64,000 nt of DNA. Source: Alkaliphilus serpentinus. GTDB lineage: Bacteria > Bacillota > Clostridia > Peptostreptococcales > Natronincolaceae. Shown here in pieces: positions 27,123 to 36,364 of this stretch (position 1 is its first letter; each line of letters begins with the position of its first letter). Below the pieces are notes generated by a model. The model did not search any database, was not told the DNA's origin, and saw only the letters and a list, made by a program, of their open reading frames with translations. The translations under genes were made by a program, and so were the position numbers. The stretch is taken from positions 1 through 64,000 of the forward strand of contig NZ_WBZB01000014.1 of assembly GCF_009017255.1 (NCBI RefSeq), written 5' to 3'.

Positions 27123-27266
27123 ATGAAGAAATTAAAAATAAGAAGGTCAATTGACAAGAATTTTTTCAGAGAAATGAACTATGAGCTGGCTGGAGATATC
27201 GGTATACTAGATAATGAGGATATGAAAAGAAATAGGAGGTTATATACTGGAAGAAAGAAGAAATAA
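27123..27266 (+). CDS. Small basic protein, possibly related to alpha/beta-type SASP
   Basis: 47-residue protein with a strong ribosome binding site (GAGGTGA, 5 nt before ATG). It is rich in Lys/Arg and contains NYELAGDIGI, which resembles the YExAxExGI signature of clostridial small acid-soluble spore proteins. The second SASP motif (GGxMTxxM) is missing and the protein ends in GRKKK, so it may be a short or divergent member, or something else. Own transcription unit, between a palindrome and an attenuation leader. Confidence 0.5.
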   Translation: MKKLKIRRSIDKNFFREMNYELAGDIGILDNEDMKRNRRLYTGRKKK

Positions 27267-27310
27267 AGGGAAAGTGGCAAAATGTGGGCAATAGAACCCT
27301 AATACGCTGG

Positions 27311-27339
27311 TTGACAAAAGAAAGGTTTAGCTATAAAAT
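27311..27339 (+). promoter_or_regulatory. Promoter of the ABC-F attenuation leader
   Basis: Perfect TTGACA, 17-bp spacer, TAAAAT, with a leader of about 330 nt downstream before the first large reading frame. Confidence 0.7.
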
Positions 27340-27388
27340 AGCTATGCAGATATTTTAGGAGATTATCCTACTAATTGTGAGGTGTAAG

Positions 27389-27418
27389 ATGATTAAGACT
27401 TTTTTAACTAATAACTAA
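27389..27418 (+). CDS. Leader peptide MIKTFLTNN
   Basis: Nine-codon reading frame with a ribosome binding site TGAGGTG 4 nt before ATG, 50 nt after a promoter and 145 nt before a terminator hairpin. This is the arrangement of ribosome-stalling leader peptides that control antibiotic-resistance genes. Function is inferred from layout only. Confidence 0.55.
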   Translation: MIKTFLTNN

Positions 27419-27562
27419 TTGAATAGTTGCCTTAAAAAAGCCATAGGGTAGCTATGTACTTTTTTAGGGATGATAGTTAAAAAGCCTTAGTTTTTTCATA
27501 TATGTTCTAAAGAAAGTGTCTATTAAGCTTATTCAAAGCTTAGTAGCTATATATGATATAAC

Positions 27563-27595
27563 ACTGTAACCTAAGACTTTGGTTACAGTTTTTTG
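27563..27595 (+). terminator. Attenuator (intrinsic terminator) in the leader of an ABC-F stub
   Basis: ACTGTAACC / GGTTACAGT stem followed by TTTTTTG. It lies between the leader peptide and the ABC-F start. Upstream pairing CCTTAAAAAAG / CTTTTTTAGGG (about 27431-27475) offers a further alternative structure. Confidence 0.8.
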
Positions 27596-27676
27596 TTGTT
27601 GAAGAATATATTAAGAATTGTGAAATGCTTTTGTTCCTTTTGGCTATCATCTCGGAATGTAAAAGGAGATGATTTT

Positions 27677-27775
27677 ATGAATATGATCATAAATAATATT
27701 AGTAAGGATTATGAAGGCAAATTGGTATTTGAAGGGATCAGCGGTGCCACCCACAGCGGTGATAAAATCACTTAG
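27677..27775 (+). pseudogene. Truncated ABC-F resistance-type gene (first 32 codons only)
   Basis: The 32-residue product matches the first beta strands of an antibiotic-resistance-type ABC-F ATPase (ISKDYEGKLVFEGISGATHSGDKI) and stops at TAG exactly where Walker A should begin. No continuation appears in any frame before the next gene at 27863. A strong ribosome binding site (AAAGGAGATG) and the whole upstream attenuation leader are kept. Deletion of the rest of the gene is the simplest explanation. Confidence 0.7.
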
Positions 27776-27862
27776 ACTATAGAAGGAATTTCATCATAGC
27801 TAATAGAATACAATTATAGTTAAATAATATATACATGAGAAAACACAATATAGGAGGTAGCT

Positions 27863-28819
27863 ATGAATCAAAGGATAAAGGTCGGCATAATAGGCGTTGG
27901 TATAGTGGGGGAAAGGTTTATTAAAGCCCTACAAAGCCATGAAAGGGCACATATACTTGGTATATATGATACCAATGGAGAGAGGTTAAGCTACATATCT
28001 GAGAAATATCAGCTAAATACAGTAGGAGATTATAAGGAGATACTAGACGATAATGAAATTGACTTAATCTACCTTGCTGTTCCACCAAAATATCATCACC
28101 CAATAGGGATGGAAATCATAAATGCTGGAAAGCATTTTATTTGTGAAAAGCCCCTAGCAAATTCTGTAGAAGAGGCGGAGGCCATGTGGCAAGGTGCAAA
28201 GGGTAAGGGCATTGTAAATGCAATAAACTTCCCAACGGTGTATACATCCGCCTTTAAAAAAATGAAAGCCCTTTTAGAGGAAGGTTATATAGGCCATTTG
28301 AGAAGGGTAGAGTTAAAGGGATATTTTCAACAGTGGCCCCGTTTTTGGCAACAAACGGATTGGATAGCTACAAGGGAGCAGGGGGGCTTCGTGAGAGAGG
28401 TATTTACCCACTATGCCCAAATCCTCCAAAGCCTTTATGGTAGAATGGAAAATATCCATTCTACCATAGAGTATCCTAAAGATCCTCTAAAATCAGAAGA
28501 CGGAATTGTGGCAACGGCTTCTTTTAAGGATGGAACTAGGGTGTTAATTAATGGATTATCGGATATAGGAATGAAGGATCATCTAGCACTAACCCTATAT
28601 GGATCTAAAGGAGTGATATCCTTAGAGAACTGGAGGGAGCTATGGCTGTCCAGCAATGAAGGAGGGCCAAACCGACTGGATATTGAGGATAATAATCATT
28701 TAGTAGAGCTAATAGATGAGGTTTTTAAGGCCATAGACCAAAAGCCTTCCCATGTTGTAAGCTTTGAAGAAGGCTATCATGCCCAAATTGTGATAGAAAA
28801 GTTATTAGGCAACTATTAA
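27863..28819 (+). CDS. Gfo/Idh/MocA family NAD(P)-dependent oxidoreductase
   Basis: 318-residue dehydrogenase with an N-terminal Rossmann fold (VGIIGVGIVGERF, residues 6-18), the family EKP motif (CEKPLANSVEEAE, Lys about 96) and a C-terminal alpha/beta substrate domain. A putative catalytic His region is at REVFTHYAQ. AGGAGG precedes ATG. Probably oxidises or reduces a sugar or inositol-like substrate; no sugar-uptake genes adjoin it, so the substrate is unknown. Confidence 0.85.
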   Translation: MNQRIKVGIIGVGIVGERFIKALQSHERAHILGIYDTNGERLSYISEKYQLNTVGDYKEILDDNEIDLIYLAVPPKYHHPIGMEIINAGKHFICEKPLANSVEEAEAMWQGAKGKGIVNAINFPTVYTSAFKKMKALLEEGYIGHLRRVELKGYFQQWPRFWQQTDWIATREQGGFVREVFTHYAQILQSLYGRMENIHSTIEYPKDPLKSEDGIVATASFKDGTRVLINGLSDIGMKDHLALTLYGSKGVISLENWRELWLSSNEGGPNRLDIEDNNHLVELIDEVFKAIDQKPSHVVSFEEGYHAQIVIEKLLGNY

Positions 28820-29188
28820 AAATAGTTATAAACTTATAATAAATACTGAAAACTTAGGGGAGATAAGATAGGGAATAGCCCTGCCTTATTTAGTATATCA
28901 CTTGCTTGTTTTTAGACTGTAGGAAGGACCCCTTCCTATGGTCTTTTTCCTTTCAAAAACTATTATTGATAACCATGCTGTTTTTCTCTGCCAGTGGATA
29001 CACCTGATAGTACCACAGATTATTAGGTGAGATTTTCCACATATGTAAAGCAATCTACATATCTGATTTTATTTTTTTGGCCTTGCAAAAAAATAGTGAA
29101 ATATTCCTAGTACTTTATGTCTATTTTTAGAGGTGATGGAAAATATTTGTCGAATAATAAAGAGAACTAATCAAAAGGGGGTAAGTGA
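28820..29188. other. Intergenic region without a recognised gene
   Basis: 369 bp, AT-rich. It holds the terminator at 28914-28950. The stretch after it includes TTTTCCACATATG and several short inverted repeats, but no reading frame with a ribosome binding site and no riboswitch that I recognise. Confidence 0.6.
28914..28950 (+). terminator. Intrinsic terminator
   Basis: AGAC-TG-TAGGAAGG / CCTTCCTA-TG-GTCT stem and TTTTT; it ends the oxidoreductase transcript. Confidence 0.88.
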
Positions 29189-30684
29189 ATGAGGTACAAT
29201 AAACTAATAGCAAGTCTGGTATTAATCCTAATGCTTTTAGCTCTACCACTACAGGCCTTAGCCAGTACTCCAAGCTCATGGGCCGTAACGGAAATCGAAA
29301 AAGCCAAATCCTTTAATCTAGTTACAGAAAAGGTTTTAGAGGATTATACAAGCAATATAACGAGGGAAGAATTTGCAGAATTAGCTGTAAAGCTGTATGA
29401 ATCTCTAAAGGGTAGTAAGGCAGCTGAGGTTTTAGATAATCCCTTTAAGGATACCTCAAACCCAGAGGTTTTAAAAGCCAATAGCTTAGGGATTGTAGGA
29501 GGCAGGGGAAACGGAGTTTTTGCACCGGCTGATCCAGTAACTCGACAAGAAATTGCTGTAATGCTTAATAGAAACATTACAGCTGCTGGTATTAATGCTA
29601 CCAACACCAGTCCAGTTGGCCCCTTTGCCGATGAAAACAAGATTTCAGATTGGGCAATGGGTTCCGTAAAGCTATTAAATGGATATGGGATTATTGGAGG
29701 TGTGGGGAAAACAAAATTAACCCCCTAGGCAATACCACAAGGGAGCAGGCCATTGCCCTAGTAGTAAGAACCTATGAAAAGTTCAACACTACTATATCTA
29801 ATAGGCCCTTTGAGCCCAGCGTAATAGCCGAGGAGGCTATGCCAGCAATGGTATTTATCCAATGTTATGACATCAACGACACTCTAATAGCAACAGGAAG
29901 TGGTTTCGCAATAGACTCAAATGGTAGCATAGTAACCAACTACCATGTAGTAGAGGGTTGCAATAGAGTTACTGCTACCTTTGAAGATGGGACAATCTTA
30001 GATGTATCTAGTGTATTTAATTATGATGTAGAAAGGGATATCGCCATCCTAAAGGTAGATGGAACCAATCTCCCCACAGTTCCACTAGGAGACTCAGATA
30101 AGGTTTTAAATGGACAAAGGGTTTTAGCAATAGGCAGCCCCTTGGGACTATCTAACACAATATCAGAGGGACTGGTAAGCAGTAAAAACAGAGAGATTGA
30201 TGGACTAAGATTTATTCAAACCTCTGCTCCAATATCCGATGGCAGTAGCGGAGGAGCCTTATTAGATAGTAATGGGCAGGTTATTGGAATAACATCAGCT
30301 ATATTTGTTGAAGGACAAAACCTAAACTTAGCGATACCCATCAATGATTTGAAACCCTTATTGCAGGTTAATAGGGAATTAAGTATTGATGAAATGTATG
30401 AAGAAATTAGGCTAAGCACCCCCTTTGGGCTATTTTCGAAAACCTTGTCATCAAGGAAAATTTGGCTCTACTGGGACTTTGTTGAGGACGCCGAGTACTA
30501 TCATATATACAAAAGCTATGGAGGTTTCACTAATTATCCCTATACCTTCGCCTACAATAGTATAACAGAGGATAATGCAGTTTATTATGATGAAGAAGAC
30601 GATACATGGTCTGTATGGGCTCCCCTTTTAGTGATTGTCTCCGATAAGGATGCAGATGAGTATTATTATGAATGGATTGAGTAG
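29189..30684 (+). pseudogene. SLH-domain S1C serine protease (HtrA-like), frameshifted
   Basis: Two overlapping frames together make one exported protein. The first part (29189-29728) has a signal peptide ending ALA and one and a half to two S-layer homology modules (TREEFAELAVKLYES, TRQEIAVMLNRNI). It stops at TAG within a poly-G/A/C stretch near 29705-29728. The -1 frame continues with the next SLH motif (TREQAIALVVRTYEKF) and a trypsin-like domain. The catalytic triad is intact: His in TNYHVVEG, Asp in ERDIAILKV, Ser in ISDGSSGGALL. A single-base loss is the likely cause; sequencing error or slippage are alternatives. Confidence 0.8.
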
Positions 30685-30704
30685 TTTTAATTAAGTATAA
30701 TCAT

Positions 30705-30733
30705 AATCCACCAGCTTACTGGTGGATTTTATT
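30705..30733 (+). terminator. Intrinsic terminator
   Basis: ATCCACCAG / CTGGTGGAT stem, CTTA loop and a TTTTATTAT tail after the protease gene. Confidence 0.88.
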
Positions 30734-30845
30734 ATACAAATATTTACCTATAGAAAACCAAAATACTACAGTGTAATGATAAACAAACAGTGCTATAATG
30801 ATTGTGGAGTTTTATTATTATTAAATTTAGAGAGCTGGTGACTCT

Positions 30846-32006
30846 TTGTCTAAAGTCTTATTTCAATTCAAAAGGACTTATTTTTTGTTTTATTTTACAA
30901 TGGCTATATTTTGGGCCTTTATCGTCCCATATTTAAAAAGCCTAGGTATGAACAATACCTATATTGGAATAATTGCCTCCCTTATGATTTTATCAGGGGT
31001 GGTAGGACAATTTGTTACAGGCTACATTTGTGACGTAAAGGGGACTATTAAAAAGATTTTTATAATTTCCATGATCATTCTCAGCATAAGCATCATATTT
31101 TTCTTTCAGTCCCAGAATTCTACCTACATGATGGTGTTTATAGTTATTATAGGTTTTTTTCAATCATCCGCTATGGGACTAACAGACAGCTGGGTTTTAG
31201 AGAGTGATTCTGAGATAAAAGAAAACTTTGGAGGTATTCGGGCTTTAGGATCGGCTGGCTGGGGGATATCAGCCATATTAGTAGGATCATTAATTGACAG
31301 GATGGGCTGGGATATCATTTATGTTCTCTATGGAATTATGACCATCCTCCTTTTGGGAGCCCTCTATAATATGAAGGATGCAAAGGGTGACAAGGTTAAT
31401 TTAACTGAGGGGGTAACCTTCAAGGATATTAAAGAGCTCTTAATAAATAAAAGCTATGTACATTTATTAGTAATTCTATTTTTATTGTTTTCTGGATTAC
31501 ATGCAGCGGGAACCTTTTCACCAATTATTATACAAAATTACGGAGGTGCAAAGTTCCATGTAGGCCTGTATCTATTTGTTGCTGCAACCAGTGAAATCCC
31601 TATGCTCTTTTATGCCAAAAGGTTAAAGGTAAAATATAAGCTGACGGCATTATTAGTCTTTGCTGCATTAGCAATGGCTATAAGAATGGTTCTGGTGGCA
31701 TATAGCAATAGTATAGCAGCTGTAGTTAGTTTAGGAGCTATGCAGTTTATAACCTTTTCTATAATTGTATTTATATCTAAATATCTAATCGACGAGGTAA
31801 GTCCACCTAAGACAAAAACAATGGCCCAAATGGTTGGTATGGCCATTTACCATGGTTTGAGTGGAATTTTCTCAACCTCCTTATCGGGATGGCTTTCCGA
31901 CAACATAGGAATGAAGGGAATGCTGTTGTTTCAGGCGGGTCTATCCTTTGTGGCAATCATATTAAGCTTAAGGTATCATTATAATCGCTGGAAAATTCTT
32001 AGATAG
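30846..32006 (+). CDS. Major facilitator superfamily permease
   Basis: 386 residues with twelve predicted helices, starting at TTG after a weak GAGCTGGTGA site. A loop 2-3 motif near GYICDVKGTIKK resembles the MFS GxxxD(R/K)xGxR motif A, and the second half repeats it in GWLSDNIGMKG. The overall resemblance is to LacY/nucleoside-type sugar-proton symporters and the MFS_1-like group. Substrate unknown; no enzyme genes adjoin it. Confidence 0.82.
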   Translation: MSKVLFQFKRTYFLFYFTMAIFWAFIVPYLKSLGMNNTYIGIIASLMILSGVVGQFVTGYICDVKGTIKKIFIISMIILSISIIFFFQSQNSTYMMVFIVIIGFFQSSAMGLTDSWVLESDSEIKENFGGIRALGSAGWGISAILVGSLIDRMGWDIIYVLYGIMTILLLGALYNMKDAKGDKVNLTEGVTFKDIKELLINKSYVHLLVILFLLFSGLHAAGTFSPIIIQNYGGAKFHVGLYLFVAATSEIPMLFYAKRLKVKYKLTALLVFAALAMAIRMVLVAYSNSIAAVVSLGAMQFITFSIIVFISKYLIDEVSPPKTKTMAQMVGMAIYHGLSGIFSTSLSGWLSDNIGMKGMLLFQAGLSFVAIILSLRYHYNRWKILR

Positions 32007-32123
32007 GTGAATAAAATAAAATAAAGGCTACCCATGAGGGAAAGCCTTATTTATTTAATAGGAGCGTGTCCAGCGAAGCTGGGCATTTACTTGTTGAGAG
32101 GAGAGTTCTCTGATGTAAAATAG

Positions 32124-32348
32124 TTATTTAAACTTCGTTTCTATTGCCTTTGTTATGGGCTCCATCTTTTCTATAAGAATTTCTAAGGGGCTAGGCATTA
32201 GTTGGTATCTGTAAATTACTACAACAATTGCACTAATGAGAACTATTGTTAAATATACACTTAAAACCCCTTTGTCATCCTTGTTTAATTTAAGAAAGTC
32301 TATAACCAAAAGGATGATAAAAAACATAATAAAGATGAGGTAATCCAT
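32124..32348 (-). CDS. Small two-helix membrane protein, probable germinant-receptor D subunit
   Basis: 74 residues, two transmembrane helices (about 2-20 and 29-47) and a short charged tail. The start overlaps the GerC stop. Small two-helix D proteins of about this size are known to be encoded beside bacillary and clostridial ger operons, where they modulate receptor activity. The assignment rests on size, topology and position, not on a motif. Confidence 0.65.
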   Translation of the reverse strand: MDYLIFIMFFIILLVIDFLKLNKDDKGVLSVYLTIVLISAIVVVIYRYQLMPSPLEILIEKMEPITKAIETKFK

Positions 32349-33499
32349 TATAATCGCCCCCTATTCACATTAAGGGCAGAGTGGGTGATGGTGGCCTCAA
32401 CCTTTACAGAAATATCCGACCGTGAAAATTCTTCATTCCATTGATCCTTAATTTCCTTAAATTTTTGAGGGTGTTTTATAGAAAAGTTTCTACTAAGATT
32501 AAAGATATCAACATGATACTCCTCCTGAGCCAAAGCTATGGTTTTCGTAAGCTTATCCTCTATAGTCTGACTTAGCTGCCTTTCTACCTTCTCAATGTCT
32601 ATAGGAACTTTGGTATACATTGAAGATATCCTTTCGGCGATACTTCCCTCAACCTTTAATTCAATATCAAAGCCGATCCTTTCATCGGTATAGATGGGGT
32701 GAATCTTGGCTTTTGAGCTAAGGACTTCTATGACATATTGATCACCTGTATTACCACATTCATAGGTTATAAGCCCATTTTTAAAGTTATTGCTAATGAA
32801 GTTATAGGCTTGACCACCTTCTTCATCTAAATAGCCCACCAACCTCTGATCCTTAAATACTGCCAATTGAGTCAGCTTAAGAAAGGGAAGCTCCTCATTG
32901 GTGGCTGGAGGAAGCTTTTCTACCAAAGTAGTTACATAGTTTATAATGGGATTATTGGTTGCCTCTACTGTTTTTAAGAGGTTGGATACATAATACTTAG
33001 AGGTGGTACCGTATCCTCTAGCCAATATATTTAACCCGAGAGAGGGTACTAACCCTAAACTATTTGGGGTGTCTAGAATTTCCTTAGGGGGGAGTTTACT
33101 AATGAAAACAAAGGGCTCCATTCTAATCTCCATAACCTGAACAAAAAATCCCATAACTTGCCCTAGACCTTCCTTTGCAATAGCCTCATCTATAATAAAA
33201 ACCTGAATATGGGCTATATACAATCTTCTTTTAGCTAACCGCGCAATATTTCTTAAGGCGTCAAAAACCGATAAGCCCTCTGAAATCATAATGGTATACA
33301 CATCTCTACCCTCTGGATTTTCAGCAACGATTGCTCCAGGATTTGCTACCTGGGCTACAACGGTATAAAGACCCTCCTCTGTCTTAGATATACCCATCCC
33401 TAAAACAATCCCTAAGCTTTCAATCTCTCTTCGACTCCAGCAGGAGGAGGTAAGTAAAATACATATTAACATGATAGCCAATAGCTTCACTTTTTTCAA
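32348..33499 (-). CDS. Spore germination protein GerC (Ger(x)C lipoprotein)
   Basis: 383-residue lipoprotein: hydrophobic signal with lipobox LTSSC (Cys20), then the Ger(x)C pattern WSRREIESLGIVLGMGI and a C-terminal domain with LTKTIALAQEEYHVDIFNLSR. It forms the C subunit of a nutrient germinant receptor in the spore inner membrane. It overlaps gerA by 4 bp upstream and the small D protein downstream. Confidence 0.92.
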   Translation of the reverse strand: MKKVKLLAIMLICILLTSSCWSRREIESLGIVLGMGISKTEEGLYTVVAQVANPGAIVAENPEGRDVYTIMISEGLSVFDALRNIARLAKRRLYIAHIQVFIIDEAIAKEGLGQVMGFFVQVMEIRMEPFVFISKLPPKEILDTPNSLGLVPSLGLNILARGYGTTSKYYVSNLLKTVEATNNPIINYVTTLVEKLPPATNEELPFLKLTQLAVFKDQRLVGYLDEEGGQAYNFISNNFKNGLITYECGNTGDQYVIEVLSSKAKIHPIYTDERIGFDIELKVEGSIAERISSMYTKVPIDIEKVERQLSQTIEDKLTKTIALAQEEYHVDIFNLSRNFSIKHPQKFKEIKDQWNEEFSRSDISVKVEATITHSALNVNRGRL

Positions 33500-35136
33500 T
33501 GACCATCTCCTCCTTCCTCCATTGGTGGTTGGGGCTTTAAATGATCCTGCTTTTTAGTAAGGTTCTGTTTATTTGCAACATGACTGGATCTTTTTTTGAT
33601 AGCCCATTGGGGTAGGCGCAGGAAATAGTCCCTCATATCCTGAAGATTAGTGGGGGCGAAGGGTGCCATAAAAGGTACACCAAAAGATCTGAGGGATGAA
33701 AGGGTTAAACCAATAAATAAAAATCCTGCGATGATACCGTAAATCCCCAATAATGCTGCAAGAGTCATATTAATAAATCGTGTTAATCTAAGGCCTAGTG
33801 AGAAATTTGAAAAGGGAATGGTGAAGGAAAAGATTGCTGTTGTAGCCACAATTATTACAACGGCAGGGGAAACCAAACCAGCTTCAACAGCAGATTGGCC
33901 TATGATTAATGCACCAACAATACTTACAGCCTGACCAATATGGGTAGGGAGCCTAATCCCAGCCTCCCGTAGGGCTTCAAAGGCCATCTCCATAAAAAGG
34001 GCCTCAAAATAAGCGGGGTAGGGAACGCCAGATCTGGTACCAGCTAGGGTCAATGCCAGCCGAGTGGGCAGCATTTCCTGATGATAGGTGGTAACTGCCA
34101 CATAGATAGCCGGCAAAAACATCACCACTAAAGCCCCGAAATATCGAATTAATCTATTGAAGGTGGCAAAATAAAAATTTAAGTAATAATCCTCAGAGGT
34201 AGAAAAAAAGTCAGCCACGATAGATGGTGCCATCAAGACAAAGGGGGAACCATCATAAATTATGGCAATCCTTCCTTCCAACAGCATGGCACTTGCTCTA
34301 TCGGGTCTTTCTGTGGAAAAGTCTGCCTGAAACAGAGAAAGGGGATTATCCGTTATATAGTCTTCAATCCCACCAGTACTGGTTATACCATCTACATTCC
34401 TTCCTACATCATCTAGACGGTTTAATACTTCATCTACAATTGCAGGCTCTGCTATGGTTTTAAGGTAGGCCACCACAATATTGGATTTGGTTTCTTTACC
34501 TAATTGAAATTCCCTAATCACTAAATCCGTAGATTTTATTCTTCGGCGGATCATAGCTAAATTTACACTTGAATCCTCAACAAAACCCTGTTGGGGCCCC
34601 TTAACAACCCTCTCAGTTTGGGGCTCTGCAGATTCCTTGTTTGATCCCTTTCCTATGGCAACAGTTATTCCAGCAGGAAAACCATCCACAAAAATAATAC
34701 CATTTCCCCCTAATGCCTCTAAAACGGCGGCTTTAGCATCGTTATAGGATTCTATAGAATGGCTTGAGAGGTTTTCTTCTAAAAGGGCTTTAATATTTGC
34801 ATGAAAATAACCCAACTCCTCTGAGGATTGGTCTTTTAAACCCAACATAAGGGGGGCTAATATATTAGACTCCACCAGCTTAAGATCCACTATAGATTTA
34901 ATGAAGACTATCGCACCCTCAATACTTGGAATGGTGGGTATTTTAAAGTGTCTGATGATGATATCGTCACTGTGGGATAAAAGGGATTTTATAATATCGA
35001 TATTCTCCTTGAGGCTAAGGGTAAAACCAATCAAGCTGGCATCTTCATTAGACAAGCTTTCAGCATGATTTTGATTAATATATCCCTCGCAGGCTTTATG
35101 TAAAGACTTTCTTGATCTTTTCTTTAGCTTCTTCAT
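33496..35136 (-). CDS. Spore germination protein GerA (A subunit)
   Basis: 546 residues: a large hydrophilic N-terminal domain (SLKENIDIIKSLL onward), then four to five membrane helices with the GerA signature PAIYVAVTTYHQEMLPT, PYPAYFEALFMEMAFEALREAG and a Pro-rich hydrophilic C-tail. It starts 82 bp from the divergent GerB gene. Together with GerC, the D protein and one of two GerB permeases it should form a germinant receptor; the germinant is unknown. Confidence 0.93.
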   Translation of the reverse strand: MKKLKKRSRKSLHKACEGYINQNHAESLSNEDASLIGFTLSLKENIDIIKSLLSHSDDIIIRHFKIPTIPSIEGAIVFIKSIVDLKLVESNILAPLMLGLKDQSSEELGYFHANIKALLEENLSSHSIESYNDAKAAVLEALGGNGIIFVDGFPAGITVAIGKGSNKESAEPQTERVVKGPQQGFVEDSSVNLAMIRRRIKSTDLVIREFQLGKETKSNIVVAYLKTIAEPAIVDEVLNRLDDVGRNVDGITSTGGIEDYITDNPLSLFQADFSTERPDRASAMLLEGRIAIIYDGSPFVLMAPSIVADFFSTSEDYYLNFYFATFNRLIRYFGALVVMFLPAIYVAVTTYHQEMLPTRLALTLAGTRSGVPYPAYFEALFMEMAFEALREAGIRLPTHIGQAVSIVGALIIGQSAVEAGLVSPAVVIIVATTAIFSFTIPFSNFSLGLRLTRFINMTLAALLGIYGIIAGFLFIGLTLSSLRSFGVPFMAPFAPTNLQDMRDYFLRLPQWAIKKRSSHVANKQNLTKKQDHLKPQPPMEEGGDGH

Positions 35137-35218
35137 TCAAACGCCTCCCTTGAAGAATATTGTGTGCATTATTTAGCTGTAATATGACAAACTAGAAGAT
35201 GATGGGGAGGAGTTTTTA

Positions 35219-36328
35219 ATGGATAATATTAAGCAGAAAAATCCAATAATCATCTCTTATTGGCAAATTTTTTTATTAACCATCGCTCAAGGAGGAGGGG
35301 CCACGATTTTGAATCTTCCCGGAGTAATAGAAGCCGGTAGAAATATTTGGTTATCGAATATTCTTGCGTCTTTTATTGGTTATCTAGCAATTTATCTCCA
35401 TTATAAGCCCTTATCAGTTAGTAAAATCATTTCAATGCCTATGGTACTAACAAAATATTGGGGCCGATTTATAGGTGGAATCGTCTGCCTATATTACTTT
35501 TACTATCTGTTTATACTATGCAATCTGGTTCTTTCAGACGTTTTTTATTTTGGCAAAATCACCATGCCGGAAACACCTGGGTATATTTTTGCAATATTTT
35601 TGATGGCTCCAGCCATTTATGCAGTGAAGCTAGGTCTAGAGGCAATGTCACGGTTTCTAGAGTTTCTCATACCTCCACTTATTGGCTTATACATCTTTTT
35701 ATTTATATTAGTTATTCCAAAATTGAATTTCTCCAACCTATTACCCATAGCCTCCGATGGAATACTACCTATTCTAAGGGGAGCAATATTTAATATGAGC
35801 TTCCCCTTCGCAGATTTTTTGCCGATAGTCTTTTTTTATCAATATATAAAAGATGACATAAATAAAGATAGAAAATTTATAAAGTCTACATTTTCTGCAG
35901 TGTTTTTGATAACGGTTATGTTAACCTTTAGAGCCATTACCTCTGTAGCTGCCTTTGAGGAGGCTACCTTAAAGTCTCTAACCTTTCCTCCCTTTAACAC
36001 CATAAGAATTATTGAAGTTGGGGATGTATTAGAAAGGCTTGACGCCATCTTTATCGCAATTTTTTATGGGACCACCTTTTTTAAGTTTACATTAACCTAC
36101 TACGTAGCTTGTAAAATTGTATCTGATTATTTTAATGCTGTTGAGGTAAAAATTTTTTCTACTCCGATAGCTGTTTTAATTGGATTATCAATGCCCTTTT
36201 TAATGCCAAGCTTTAACATCATCTTAAGGACTAGCATAACGTATTTTTTTATTACATTACCATTACTGTTTATCTTACCACTACTGCTTTACGTAACAAT
36301 TAATGTTAAGGGAAATATTAAAGGGTAA
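35219..36328 (+). CDS. Spore germination permease GerB, copy 1
   Basis: 369-residue protein of the GerAB/APC amino-acid permease family with ten predicted helices, beginning ISYWQIFLLTIAQGGGATILNLPGVIEAGRN. The B subunit is the germinant-binding and transport-like part. Divergent from gerA (82 bp). About 36 bp after its stop comes a close paralogue with the same stretch FEEATLKSLTFPPFNTIRIIE in both. Confidence 0.92.
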   Translation: MDNIKQKNPIIISYWQIFLLTIAQGGGATILNLPGVIEAGRNIWLSNILASFIGYLAIYLHYKPLSVSKIISMPMVLTKYWGRFIGGIVCLYYFYYLFILCNLVLSDVFYFGKITMPETPGYIFAIFLMAPAIYAVKLGLEAMSRFLEFLIPPLIGLYIFLFILVIPKLNFSNLLPIASDGILPILRGAIFNMSFPFADFLPIVFFYQYIKDDINKDRKFIKSTFSAVFLITVMLTFRAITSVAAFEEATLKSLTFPPFNTIRIIEVGDVLERLDAIFIAIFYGTTFFKFTLTYYVACKIVSDYFNAVEVKIFSTPIAVLIGLSMPFLMPSFNIILRTSITYFFITLPLLFILPLLLYVTINVKGNIKG

Positions 36329-36364
36329 ACGTTAGAAGCTAGAGAGGGCTAGAAAGGAGGTAAT

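Noticed and set aside
28980-29060. Possible DnaA-box or origin-like cluster (TTTTCCACAT and related)
   Set aside because: Only one weak match, no dnaA/dnaN nearby and no GC-skew evidence available.
29650-29760. Separate gene start (ATG 29650) for the protease half
   Set aside because: The first 20 residues are out-of-frame SLH DNA; homology begins only after 29710, so this is a frameshift and not a new start.
35137-35218. Sigma-G promoters between the divergent ger genes
   Set aside because: Only loose resemblance to the -35/-10 consensus on either strand; not strong enough to list.
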